64,000 bases of DNA from NCBI RefSeq assembly GCF_900115505.1, contig NZ_FOWQ01000005.1, positions 248,001 through 312,000 of the forward strand, given 5' to 3'. Every line of letters starts with the position of its first letter. Position 1 is the first letter of the stretch. The stretch comes from Geodermatophilus dictyosporus (lineage in GTDB: Bacteria > Actinomycetota > Actinomycetes > Mycobacteriales > Geodermatophilaceae). Of this stretch, positions 42,284-50,795 are shown in pieces. The translations under genes and the position numbers were made by a program. Under the pieces are notes generated by a model. That model had not been told where the DNA came from and made no database searches. It saw nothing but the letters and a program-made list of their open reading frames with translations.

Positions 42284-43303
42284 ATGGACCTGCAGACCCT
42301 GTGGTTCGCCGCCGTCGCGGTGCTGTGGACCGGCTTCCTGCTGCTGGAGGGCTTCGACTTCGGCGTCGCGGCGCTGCTGCCGGTGCTCGGCCGGCGCGGT
42401 CGGCAGGGCAGGGCGGACCGCCACCTGATGCTGCGCACCATCGGCCCGGTGTGGGACGGCAACGAGGTCTGGCTGATCACCGCCACCGGCGCGGTGTTCG
42501 CCGCCTTCCCCGGCTGGTACGCCACCTGGCTGCCGGCGCTGTACCTGCCCTTCGTCGTGGTGCTGCTCGGCCTGATCGTGCGGGCGGTGGCCTTCGAGTG
42601 GCGGCACTCGTCGCACGACCCGCGCTGGGACGCCGCCTGGACCCGCGTCATCACCGGCGGCTCGCTGGTCGCGGCGCTGGGCATCGGCGCGGCGCTGGGC
42701 GCCACCACCCTCGGCCTGCCGATCGACGGCGACGGCACCCGGGTGGGCGGGGCGTTCGTCGGGCTGGGCTGGTCGTCGCTGCTGGGCGCGCTCGCCGTCG
42801 TCGGCTGGTCGCTGGTGCACGGCGCGCTGTTCCTCGCGCTGAAGACCGACGGGCCGGTGCGCCTGCGGGCGCGGGCCTTCGCGCTGCGCTGGTCGCCGGT
42901 GGCCGCGCTGCCGCTGCTGGCCTGGGCCGGGCTGGTGCACCTGCGCTCGGGCACGCTCGTCACCGGCGTGCTGTGGCTGGTGGCGGCGCTGGCGGTCGTG
43001 CTCACCCGGACCCGCGTGCGGCTCGACCGCGAGGGGCAGGCCTTCGCCGGCTGGGCCGCGGTGCTGCTGGCCTCGGCGGCGACGCTGTTCGGCGCGGCCT
43101 ACCCGGTGGTGGTGCCCTCGACCATCGACCCGGCGTTCGACGTCACGATCGCCGAGGCCTCGGTCAGCGACTACACGCTCACCGTGATGACCTGGGTGGC
43201 CGCCGTCGGCCTGCCCGTGGTGCTGGCCTACCAGGCCTGGACCTACTGGGTGTTCCGCAAGCGGCTCACCGCCGAGCCGGAGTCCGAGACGGTGGCGGCA
43301 TGA
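42284..43303 (+). CDS. cydB: Cytochrome bd oxidase subunit II
   Basis: A 339-aa integral membrane subunit of about eight to nine helices, partner of CydA. Hallmarks: LLLEGFDFGVAALLPVLG at the start and RTIGPVWDGNEVWLI. ATG 42284 follows the cydA stop by 14 bp, and its stop overlaps the cydDC start by 4 nt. Confidence 0.95.
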   Translation: MDLQTLWFAAVAVLWTGFLLLEGFDFGVAALLPVLGRRGRQGRADRHLMLRTIGPVWDGNEVWLITATGAVFAAFPGWYATWLPALYLPFVVVLLGLIVRAVAFEWRHSSHDPRWDAAWTRVITGGSLVAALGIGAALGATTLGLPIDGDGTRVGGAFVGLGWSSLLGALAVVGWSLVHGALFLALKTDGPVRLRARAFALRWSPVAALPLLAWAGLVHLRSGTLVTGVLWLVAALAVVLTRTRVRLDREGQAFAGWAAVLLASAATLFGAAYPVVVPSTIDPAFDVTIAEASVSDYTLTVMTWVAAVGLPVVLAYQAWTYWVFRKRLTAEPESETVAA

Positions 43304-46300
43304 CCTCCCGGGGTCCGCTGGCGCCGCTGGCCGGCGTCCCCGGCCTGCCCGGCGCCCTGGCCCGGGCGGCGCTGGCCGCCCTCGGCCAGACCGCCGGGCT
43401 GGTGCTGCTCGCCGCCGGGCTCGCGCACGCGGTCGCCCGGGCCGCCGGGACGGCGGACGGCGCGCTGCTGCCCCCGCTGGCCCTCGCCGCCGGCGGTGCC
43501 GCGCTGCGAGCGCTGGCCGGCACCCTCGGCGAGCTCGCGGCCACCCGCGACGCCCGCCGCGCCGAGGACGCGCTGCGCCGCGCGCTGCTCGGCCGGCTGG
43601 CCGCCTCCCCCGCCGCCGTCACCGCGGCCGGCGGCCCCGCGCCCGCCGCGGTGCTGGCCACCACCCGGCTGGCCGACCTCGCGCCGGGCCTGGCCACCTA
43701 CCTGCCCGCGCTGGCGCAGACGCTCGTCGTCCCGCCGGTGCTGCTGGTCGTCCTGGCCGCCACCGACCTGCTCTCGGCCGGCCTGGTCGCGGTCACCCTC
43801 CCCCTGGTGCCGGTGTTCCTGGCGCTGGTGGGCCTGGCCACGCGCGACGGCACCGCCGACGCCGCCCGCGCCCTGGACCGGCTGGCCGCGCACGTGGCCG
43901 AGCTGGTGCGGGGCCTGCCGGTGCTCGTGGGACTGGGCCGCGCCGCCGACCAGGTGGCCGCGCTCGCCGAGCTCGGCGAGGTCTCCCGCCGGCGCACCCT
44001 GGCCACGCTGCGGCTGGCGTTCGTCTCGGCGCTGGTGCTCGAGCTGGTGGCCACGCTGTCGGTGGCGCTGGTCGCGGTCACCGTGGGCCTGCGGCTGGTG
44101 CACGGTGACCTCGCGCTGGCCACCGGCCTGACCGCGCTGCTGCTCGCGCCCGAGGCGTTCGCCCCACTGCGCGCCCTGGGTGCGGCGCACCACGCGAGCG
44201 AGGCCGCCACCCTGGCCGCGGCCGAGGCGCGCGCGGTGCTCGCCGCCTCCGGCGGCCGCTCCCCGGTGGCCGCCGCCTCCCCGGCGACGGACGACGACCC
44301 GCGCGGCGCCGGCGTCGTCGTCACCGGGCTGACCGTCCGCCACCCCGGCCGGGCGCTGCCCGCGCTGCCGCCGGTGGACCTGGCGCTGCGGCCCGGCGAG
44401 CTCGTCGTGCTGCGGGGCGCCAGCGGCTCGGGCAAGTCGACGCTGCTGGCCGCGCTCACCGGCGCGCTCGACCCGGCCGCCGAGGTCGCCGGCACCGTCA
44501 CCGGTGTCCCCGCCGGCGGGGTCGCGCTGGTGGCGCAGCACCCGCGGACGACCGCCCCCACCGTCGCCGACGAGCTGCGCCGGCACGCCGCGCCCGAGCC
44601 GGGCACCGACGCCGTCGTCGCCGAGGCGTTCGTCGTCGAGGCGCTGGCGCGGGTGGACGCCGCCGGCCTCGCCGGGCGCGACTGCGCCGCCCTCTCCCCC
44701 GGCGAGCTGCAGCGGGTGGCGGTGGCGCGGGCGCTGGTACGGGTCCGCCGCGGCGCCCGGCTGCTGCTGCTCGACGAGCCGACCGCGCACCTCGACGCGG
44801 CCTCGGCCGCCCGCGTCGCCGCCGTCCTCGCCGGGCTGCGGGGCACGGTCACCGTCCTGCTGGTCACCCACGACCCGGCGCTGGCCGCGCTCGCCGACCG
44901 CACCGTCGTGCTCCCCGGCGCCCCCGCCGTCCCCGCGAGATCTGCACAGTGGTCGTCATCAGCGCCTGATGACCGCCACTGTGCAGATCTCGCGGTCACC
45001 GGCGGGACGACCGCGGGCCCGACGACGACTCCGGCGGCTCCCGCGACGGCGACGGGTGCGCTGGGCTGGCCGCGGCGGGCGCTGGTCCGCGCCGTCGCGG
45101 CGGGCACCGCCTCCGCGGGCGCCGGTGTCGCGCTCACCGCCGTCTCCGGCTGGCTGATCGTGCGGGCCGCGGAGATGCCGCCGGTGCTCACCCTGCTGGT
45201 CGCGATCGTCGGCGTGCGGGCGTTCGGGCTGGGGCGGGCCGGGCTGCGGTGGGTGGAGCGGCTCGCCGCCCACGACGCCGCCCTGCGCGCAGCCGCCGAC
45301 CTGCGGGTGCGGGTCTGGCGCGCGCTGGCCGCCCAGGGCGTGGCCGCCGACCGGACGCCAGGCAGCGCGCTGGCCCGGGTGGTGGGCGACGTCGGACTGG
45401 TGCAGGACCTCTCGGTGCGGGTGGTCCCGCCGGCGCTGGTGGCGGCCACCGTCCCGGTGCTCGCCGTCGGCGCGCTCGCGCTGCTGCACCCGGCCGCCGC
45501 GGGCGCGGTCGCCCTGGTGCTGGCCGCCACGGTCCTCGGCGTGCTGCTGGTGCACCGGCGGGTCGACGCCGGCGCGGCCCGCGAGGAGGGGGCGCTCCGG
45601 GTGGGGGCGCTGCGCGACGTCACCACCGCGCTCGAGGGCGCGGCCGACCTGCGGGCGCACGGCCTGGCTGCCGCCACCGCCGCCGACCTCGCGGCCGTCG
45701 CCGGCCGGCGCGCCGGGGCGGCCGCGACCGGCGCCCGGGCCGGCGCGCTCGGCACCGGGCTGGTCGTGCTGGGCACCGGACTGGCCGCGGTGCTGGCCAC
45801 CGCGGCCGGCGCGGCCGGCGGCCTGGCCGGCCCGGAGGTCGCCGTCCTCGGCCTGGCCCCGCTCGCCCTGGCCGAGCCGCTCACCGGCCTCGTCTCCGCC
45901 CTGCAGCGGCGGGGCGCGCTGGCCGACGCCCGCGCCCGCCTCGACGCCGTCCTCACCGCGCCGGTCCCGGCCGATCCCGCCGGCCCGCTGCCCGCGCCCG
46001 CCCCGGTGCGCGAGGTCGCCGTCACCGGCCTGGTCGCGGGCTGGCCCGGCGGCCCCGACGTGCTGCGCGGGCTGTCCGCGCAGGCACGGGCGGACGGCGG
46101 CTGGCTGGTCGTCCGCGGGCCGTCGGGCGCCGGCAAGTCGACGCTGCTGTCCGTGCTGCTGGCGGCGCTGCGCCCGCGCGCGGGCCGGTACACCCTCGAC
46201 GGCGCCGACACCGCCCGGCTGACCGGCGACGCCGTCCGGTCGCGGACGGCGTGGCTGCCGCAGGACGCCCACGTGTTCGCCTCGACCATCCGCGCCAACC

Positions 46301-46689
46301 TGGCGCTGGCCGCGCCGCGCGGCGCGCTGGCCGGCCCGGACGGCGAGGCGCGCACGACCGCGGCGCTGGCCGCCGCCGGCCTGGGCCCGCTGCTCGCCGG
46401 CCTCCCCCAGGGCCTGGACACCCCGGTCGGCGCCGGCGGCACCGCGCTGTCCGGCGGCGAGCGGCGGCGGCTGGCCGCCGCCCGCGCGCTGCTGGCCGAC
46501 CGCGACGTCGTGCTGCTCGACGAGCCCACCGCGCACCTCGACCCGCCCACCGCCGCGGCGCTGGTGCGCGACCTGCGCCGGGCCCTGGCCGGCCGGGTGG
46601 TCGTCTGCGTGACCCACGACGACGCGCTCGAGCAGCCCGGCGACGCCGTCGTCCGGCTCGGTGCGGAGTCGGCCGCGCTGGCCGCCTAG
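43300..46689 (+). CDS. cydDC: Fused CydD-CydC ABC exporter for cytochrome bd assembly
   Basis: An 1129-aa protein joining two half transporters that export reduced thiols (glutathione or cysteine in E. coli) needed for bd oxidase assembly. Half 1: transmembrane domain to about residue 340; NBD with GASGSGKST, LSPGELQRVAVARAL (Pro for the usual Gly in LSGG) and LLLLDEPTAHLD. Half 2: transmembrane domain from about 590; NBD with GPSGAGKST, LSGGERRRLAAARAL and VVLLDEPTAHLD. Residues 545-565 in the linker are encoded by a 63-bp palindrome. ATG 43300 overlaps cydB. Its stop overlaps the convergent gene's stop. Confidence 0.93.
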   Translation: MTSRGPLAPLAGVPGLPGALARAALAALGQTAGLVLLAAGLAHAVARAAGTADGALLPPLALAAGGAALRALAGTLGELAATRDARRAEDALRRALLGRLAASPAAVTAAGGPAPAAVLATTRLADLAPGLATYLPALAQTLVVPPVLLVVLAATDLLSAGLVAVTLPLVPVFLALVGLATRDGTADAARALDRLAAHVAELVRGLPVLVGLGRAADQVAALAELGEVSRRRTLATLRLAFVSALVLELVATLSVALVAVTVGLRLVHGDLALATGLTALLLAPEAFAPLRALGAAHHASEAATLAAAEARAVLAASGGRSPVAAASPATDDDPRGAGVVVTGLTVRHPGRALPALPPVDLALRPGELVVLRGASGSGKSTLLAALTGALDPAAEVAGTVTGVPAGGVALVAQHPRTTAPTVADELRRHAAPEPGTDAVVAEAFVVEALARVDAAGLAGRDCAALSPGELQRVAVARALVRVRRGARLLLLDEPTAHLDAASAARVAAVLAGLRGTVTVLLVTHDPALAALADRTVVLPGAPAVPARSAQWSSSAPDDRHCADLAVTGGTTAGPTTTPAAPATATGALGWPRRALVRAVAAGTASAGAGVALTAVSGWLIVRAAEMPPVLTLLVAIVGVRAFGLGRAGLRWVERLAAHDAALRAAADLRVRVWRALAAQGVAADRTPGSALARVVGDVGLVQDLSVRVVPPALVAATVPVLAVGALALLHPAAAGAVALVLAATVLGVLLVHRRVDAGAAREEGALRVGALRDVTTALEGAADLRAHGLAAATAADLAAVAGRRAGAAATGARAGALGTGLVVLGTGLAAVLATAAGAAGGLAGPEVAVLGLAPLALAEPLTGLVSALQRRGALADARARLDAVLTAPVPADPAGPLPAPAPVREVAVTGLVAGWPGGPDVLRGLSAQARADGGWLVVRGPSGAGKSTLLSVLLAALRPRAGRYTLDGADTARLTGDAVRSRTAWLPQDAHVFASTIRANLALAAPRGALAGPDGEARTTAALAAAGLGPLLAGLPQGLDTPVGAGGTALSGGERRRLAAARALLADRDVVLLDEPTAHLDPPTAAALVRDLRRALAGRVVVCVTHDDALEQPGDAVVRLGAESAALAA
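44933..44995. repeat. 63-bp palindrome embedded in frame in cydDC
   Basis: Left arm 44933-44952 pairs perfectly (20 of 20) with 44976-44995; inner arms GTCATCAG (44955-44962) and CTGATGAC (44966-44973) add 8 more pairs around a CGC loop. Its AGATCTGCACAGTGG core is far less GC-rich than the surrounding gene. The length is exactly 21 codons, and no stop arises. It looks like an inserted repeat element tolerated in the flexible linker between the two halves. Confidence 0.85.
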
Positions 46690-46964
46690 CGCGGGGCGAC
46701 CCGCCGGACCTCGAAGCCGGGGCTGCGCGGCAGGAGCGGGTCGACCACCAGCGGCACCCCGGCCGGCTCCCCGAGCAGCCACTGCCCGTCCGGGCCGGGC
46801 TCCCCGCCGAGCCGCCCGGCCAGCTCCGGCCGCACGCGGACCTCCCGGGGCGGCGCGGCGCCGGGCTCCCAGGCGACGGCCAGCAGGTCACGGGCGAGGG
46901 CCGGCATCGGGCGGCGCGCGACCGAGGGAGGGGTGTGGATCGTGGCGAGCGTGGCGGTGGCCAT
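46686..46964 (-). CDS. Small hypothetical protein
   Basis: A 92-aa protein without recognised family, Pro-rich and with mixed charge (REVRVRPELAGRLGG, GQWLLGEPAGVPLVVDPLL). ATG 46964 follows AGGAGG. Its TAG stop overlaps the cydDC TAG on the other strand. Third-codon GC is high, consistent with coding. No membrane segment. Confidence 0.6.
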   Translation of the reverse strand: MATATLATIHTPPSVARRPMPALARDLLAVAWEPGAAPPREVRVRPELAGRLGGEPGPDGQWLLGEPAGVPLVVDPLLPRSPGFEVRRVAPR

Positions 46965-47036
46965 GACGAGCCTCCTGGGCGGATCCCCGTGCTCTGTACA
47001 GACCGTCCTACTCCGCGGTACTGACCGTTCCGGGCG

Positions 47037-47675
47037 TCAGCCGGCGGGCACGTCCACCGGGATCTCGTCGCCCAGGGTGGCGCCCTGCAGCAGCGGCAGG
47101 TCGTCGCCGGACCAGAAGCTGCCCGGGTCGTACCAGTTGCGCGGCCGGTCGGGCGGGAGCAGGCCCATCGCGGCGTAGGTCGTGGCGACCAGCTCGGCGC
47201 AGAACACCGTCTCGGCCGCCGTGCCACGGCGCAGCCGGCCGCTCAGCCAGCCGCGCGCGAGACCGCGGGTGGTCGGGAACGGTCGGCCGTCGTAGCGCGC
47301 AACGGTGCGCAGCACGGCGTCCTCGATCTCCCGGGTGACCCCGCCGTCGTCGGCCGGGCCCACGAGCTGCCGCAGCCAGGCGCGCTGCCCGTAGCGCTGC
47401 CGCCAGATGACGACGGCGTCGCGCAGGTCGTGCAGCTGGACGCCGCGCTGGTGCCGGCCGGTCCACGCGTCGGGCAGCGAGCGGCCGAGCTCGGCGTGCC
47501 AGAGCAGCGGCGGGAGGTCCTCCAGGACGACGGCCATGCCGACGTGGTTGACCGGCGCGTTGGTCACCGCCCGGATCGCCAGGTCGGCGAGCGAGGCGCC
47601 GCGGAACACCCAGACGTCGCCGGTGCGGGTGAGCTCGACCGCCTCCTCGAGCGGCAGCGCGCGGGGCGGGGTCAC
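47037..47675 (-). CDS. NlpC/P60-like (YiiX-type) papain-fold protein
   Basis: A 212-aa protein with the layout of permuted NlpC/P60 hydrolases: His in APVNHVGMAVV, then TVFCAELVATTYAAMGLLP with the likely nucleophile Cys, about 100 residues later. Such enzymes cut peptide or lipid amide bonds. GTG 47675 stands only 19 bp from the divergent start at 47695, leaving room for a shared leaderless promoter only. Catalytic roles are inferred from motif order; the family match is moderate. Confidence 0.65.
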   Translation of the reverse strand: MTPPRALPLEEAVELTRTGDVWVFRGASLADLAIRAVTNAPVNHVGMAVVLEDLPPLLWHAELGRSLPDAWTGRHQRGVQLHDLRDAVVIWRQRYGQRAWLRQLVGPADDGGVTREIEDAVLRTVARYDGRPFPTTRGLARGWLSGRLRRGTAAETVFCAELVATTYAAMGLLPPDRPRNWYDPGSFWSGDDLPLLQGATLGDEIPVDVPAG

Positions 47676-47694
47676 GCGGCTACGGTAGGCGACC
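47676..47694. promoter_or_regulatory. 19-bp divergent intergenic region with back-to-back -10 boxes
   Basis: CTACGGTAG at 47680-47688 gives TACGGT on the plus strand and TACCGT on the minus strand. Each is about 5-8 bases before a GTG start (47695 and 47675), the distance expected for leaderless transcripts. Polymerase should be able to bind in only one direction at a time. Confidence 0.5.
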
Positions 47695-47955
47695 GTGCGG
47701 CTGCCGAAGAACGCGTGGAAGCTGCTCGGCCTGGCCGGTGTCGCCGGGGTCGCGGCCACCGGCGCGGTGCTGGTGCGCGGGGAGCGGCAGCGCCGCGCGT
47801 ACACGCCCGACGACGTCCGCGCCCGGCTGCACGAGCGGCACGCCGCCGCCTCGACCGCGGCGACGACCTCCGCAGGGAAGCCCGGCGACGGGCCACCCGG
47901 TCCGGTGCCGGTGCCCGCCCGCCGCTGGTGGCGCCCGTCCCGCCGCCGGCGCTGA
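47695..47955 (+). CDS. Small single-pass membrane protein
   Basis: An 86-aa protein: short basic start, one hydrophobic helix (LLGLAGVAGVAATGAVLV), then a charged tail with RRAYTPDDVRARLHERHAA and a Pro/Arg-rich end. GTG 47695. No known function; the type is common in actinobacteria. Topology probably N-out or N-in with cytoplasmic tail by the positive-inside rule. Confidence 0.65.
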   Translation: MRLPKNAWKLLGLAGVAGVAATGAVLVRGERQRRAYTPDDVRARLHERHAAASTAATTSAGKPGDGPPGPVPVPARRWWRPSRRRR

Positions 47956-47966
47956 GGACCCCGGTC

Positions 47967-48455
47967 CTACGCGTCCGTCCCCGGGGCGGACGGGAGCACG
48001 ACGACCCCGTCGCGGTCGGCGCACAGCCACTCGCCCTCGCGGAACACCACGCCGGCGAAGACGACCGGCAGCCCCGCCTGGCCCGAGTGCAGGCCCTTGA
48101 CACTGCGCCGCGGGTGGGTGGCCAGCGCCCGGACGCCGATCGGCTGGGCGTCGATCTCGTCGGCGTCGCGCACCGCGCCGTTGACCACCACGCCGGCCCA
48201 GCCGTTCTCCGCGGCCGCGACGGCGAGGTTGCCGCCCAGCAGCGCACAGCGCAGCGACCCGCCGCCGTCGACGACGAGCACCCGGCCCTCCCCCGGCTGC
48301 CCGACCGCGTCGCGGACCAGGGTGTTGTCCTCGAACACCTTGAGCGTGCTGATCGTCCCGCTGAACGCCGGGCGGCCGCCGAAGGCGGCGAGGCCCGCGT
48401 CGCACACCTGCGCCTCCGGGTGCTCGTCGCAGATGTCGGTCGTCGCCCGGCTCAT
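47967..48455 (-). CDS. rraA: RraA-family protein (HMG/CHA aldolase-like)
   Basis: A 162-aa trimeric-fold protein with GGSLRCALLGGNLAV and the metal/substrate motif NGAVRDADEI (G-x-x-R-D). Family members either inhibit RNase E or, when Arg and Asp are kept as here, act as class II pyruvate aldolases or oxaloacetate decarboxylases. A metabolic role fits the neighbouring catabolic genes better. ATG 48455 overlaps the stop of the monooxygenase-like gene (ATGA). Confidence 0.85.
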   Translation of the reverse strand: MSRATTDICDEHPEAQVCDAGLAAFGGRPAFSGTISTLKVFEDNTLVRDAVGQPGEGRVLVVDGGGSLRCALLGGNLAVAAAENGWAGVVVNGAVRDADEIDAQPIGVRALATHPRRSVKGLHSGQAGLPVVFAGVVFREGEWLCADRDGVVVLPSAPGTDA

Positions 48456-48811
48456 CGCTCCTCCTCCTCGTCCCGGTGCGCTCCCGGGAGCGCCTCCGCC
48501 CATCCCCCGACACAGTGGCCGACCAGCACCCGGCCGGCCATGTCCACCTCGGTGCCGGGCACCACGGTCCGCTCGGAGACCTGCCGCCAGGCGGCGGCGT
48601 GCGGGGTCCGCCCGTGCGCGGCGTACGCGGCGTCGTCGGCGTAGAGCCCCGAGACCACGAAGGCGTCGGGGTCGCCGGCCACCTCGCAGACCTCGACGCG
48701 CAGGCACCCCGGCTCGTCGCGAACCGCCGCCTCCGCGGTGGCCGTGACGCCGGCGAGGAACTCCTCCCGGCGCCCGGGCCGGACGCGGACCTGCACCACC
48801 TGACTGAACAC
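48452..48811 (-). CDS. YgiN/ABM-family small monooxygenase-like protein, copy 1
   Basis: A 119-aa dimeric ferredoxin-like fold (VRPGRREEFLAGVTATAE, DEPGCLRVEVCE, LYADDAAYAAHGRTPH). ABM proteins include cofactor-free oxygenases and tautomerase-like enzymes. It is clearly paralogous to the gene at 52317-52628. GTG 48811. It leads the rraA unit and diverges from a GntR gene across 107 bp. Confidence 0.85.
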   Translation of the reverse strand: MFSQVVQVRVRPGRREEFLAGVTATAEAAVRDEPGCLRVEVCEVAGDPDAFVVSGLYADDAAYAAHGRTPHAAAWRQVSERTVVPGTEVDMAGRVLVGHCVGGWAEALPGAHRDEEEER

Positions 48812-48918
48812 GGCCTCCCCCTCCGGATCGGCCCGAGGTTATAAGCTGATGAGCACTAGGCGCCAGTCCTCCCTGAAGGTGGAGGCCAGGCGCACGTCGT
48901 CGTTGCAAGGGAGTCACC

Positions 48919-49623
48919 GTGACAGCCGCCGAGGAGGGGGCCGCGACCAAGAGCCAGCGCACGCACGCGCGGGTGCGGGAGATGGTGCTGTCCGGGGAGC
49001 TGGCGCCGGGGTCGGTCATCAACCAGGCGGTCCTCGCCCGCCGGCTGGGTGTGAGCACCACCCCCCTGCGCGAGGCGTTGCGCCTGCTCAAGCAGGAGGG
49101 CCTGGTGGAGCTCGACGCCCACCGCGACGCGCGGGTCACCCCGCTCGACGCCGCGGAGGCGCGTGACCTGCTGGAGCTGCGCCAGAGCCTGGACCCGCTG
49201 GCCGCCGGCCTGGCCGCGCAGCGCCGGACCGCCGAGGACCTCGCACGGATGCGGGCGGCGCTGGGCTCGCTCACCTCGCTGCGGCCCGACGCCTCACCCG
49301 CCCAGCTCGACGGCCACCGCGCGTTCCACGCGGCGGTCTACCGGGCCTCGCACAACGCGCTGCTGGTCGAGGCGCTCGACGGGCTGTGGGACAAGACCGA
49401 CCGCTACCGCCGGCACGCGCTCGCGGCCGGGCGCAGCGACGAGGAGGTCGAGCAGCGCGCCGCCGAGCACCGCGCGCTGCTGGACGCGGTGTCCGACCGC
49501 GACGCCGAGGCGGCCGAGGCGCTCATGCGCACGCACGTCGAGACCAGCCTGGGCGCCCGCTCGGCCGACCGGCTCGCCGCCGAGCAGCACGGGCAGGCCG
49601 CCCGCGGCGGGGGACGGCGGTGA
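48919..49623 (+). CDS. GntR/FadR-type (FCD) regulator 1
   Basis: A 234-aa regulator. N-terminal winged helix (VLARRLGVSTTPLREALRLLKQEGLV) and helical FCD ligand domain with metal-binding His positions (HRAFHAAVYRASHN, EHRAL). FCD regulators sense carboxylic acids. GTG 48919 follows AAGGGAG. The divergent region holds TTATAAG near 48839. It overlaps the MFS gene by 4 nt. Confidence 0.9.
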   Translation: MTAAEEGAATKSQRTHARVREMVLSGELAPGSVINQAVLARRLGVSTTPLREALRLLKQEGLVELDAHRDARVTPLDAAEARDLLELRQSLDPLAAGLAAQRRTAEDLARMRAALGSLTSLRPDASPAQLDGHRAFHAAVYRASHNALLVEALDGLWDKTDRYRRHALAAGRSDEEVEQRAAEHRALLDAVSDRDAEAAEALMRTHVETSLGARSADRLAAEQHGQAARGGGRR

Positions 49624-50795
49624 CCGCCGGGGGCCGCCGCGCGCTGGCGGTGCTGCTCGCGCACTCGGCGCTCACCCAGGTGGTGACCTTCGTGCTCCGG
49701 CCGGCCTCGGCCTACCGCGCCCTCGAGCTCGACGTCCCGGCGGCCTGGCTCGGGGCGCTGACCGCCTCCTTCGCCGTCGTGCCGCTGCTGCTGGCCGTGC
49801 CCTCGGGACAGGCGACCGACCGCTTCGGCGAGCGGCGGGTGCTGCTCGCCGGCGCGGTCCTCGTGCTGGCGTCCGCGCTGCTGTTCGCCACCGGGCGCGG
49901 CGGTGCGGCCGGGCTCGTCGCGGCCAGCGTGGTGCTCGGCACCGGGCACCTGCTGTCGGTGGTCGGCCAGCAGGCCGCGGTGGCCAACGCCGCGGGCCCC
50001 GGCCGCTTCGACACCGCCTTCGGCCACTACACCTTCGCCGCCTCCCTCGGCCAGGCGCTGGGACCGGCGCTGATCACGGTCGTCGGCGGCTCGGGCACCC
50101 TGCCCGACACCCGGCCGGTGTTCCTCGTCGCGGTCGGGGTGGCCGTCGCGCTGCTGGCCTGCACCGCGGTCCTCCGGCTCCCGGCGCGCGCCGCCGTCGC
50201 GGGCGCGGCCGAGCGCGGCGGCATGGGCACCCTGCTGCGCCTGCCCGGGCTGCTCCGGGCGCTGACGGTGAGCTGCATCGTGCTGGCCGCCGTCGACGTC
50301 ACGCTGGTCTACCTGCCCGCGCTGGGCGCCGACCGCGGGCTGGCCGCGGGGTTCGTCGGCCTGCTGCTCACCCTGCGCGCGGTCGCCTCGATGACGTCGC
50401 GGTTCTTCCTCGGCCGGCTCGTGGCGCTGCTGGGCCGCCGGCGGCTGATGCTGACCAGCGTGCTGCTGTCGGCCGTGTCGATGGCGGCCGTCGCGGCGCC
50501 GCTGCCCCCGGCCGCGCTGGTGGTCCTGGTCGTCCTGCTGGGCCTGGGCCTGGGCGTCGGCCAGCCGCTGACCATGTCCTGGCTGGCCGAGGTCGCGCCC
50601 GCGGGACTGCGCGGCCGCGCCATGTCGCTGCGGCTCACCGGCAACCGGCTGGGTCAGGTCCTCCTGCCCAGCACGGTCGGGCTCCTGGCCGCCGGCGTCG
50701 GCTCGGCCGGGGTGCTGTGGGCGACCGCCGGGGCGCTCGCCCTGGCCGGGGCCGCCGCCCGCCGGCTGGCGGTGGACGGCGGCCCCGGCGCCTAG
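49620..50795 (+). CDS. Major facilitator superfamily transporter
   Basis: A 391-aa permease with about 12 helices and the A-like loop SGQATDRFGERRVLLAG after helix 2. No signature fixes the substrate; co-expression with an FCD regulator suggests an organic acid or its breakdown product. GTG 49620 overlaps the regulator stop (GTGA). Convergent with the dehydrogenase gene; stops overlap by 4 bp. Confidence 0.88.
   Translation: MTAGGRRALAVLLAHSALTQVVTFVLRPASAYRALELDVPAAWLGALTASFAVVPLLLAVPSGQATDRFGERRVLLAGAVLVLASALLFATGRGGAAGLVAASVVLGTGHLLSVVGQQAAVANAAGPGRFDTAFGHYTFAASLGQALGPALITVVGGSGTLPDTRPVFLVAVGVAVALLACTAVLRLPARAAVAGAAERGGMGTLLRLPGLLRALTVSCIVLAAVDVTLVYLPALGADRGLAAGFVGLLLTLRAVASMTSRFFLGRLVALLGRRRLMLTSVLLSAVSMAAVAAPLPPAALVVLVVLLGLGLGVGQPLTMSWLAEVAPAGLRGRAMSLRLTGNRLGQVLLPSTVGLLAAGVGSAGVLWATAGALALAGAAARRLAVDGGPGA

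Noticed and set aside
44933-44995. Palindrome in cydDC as a transcription terminator or split point between two genes
   Set aside because: The frame stays open through it, no new start with ribosome site follows, and the fusion has matching domains on both sides.
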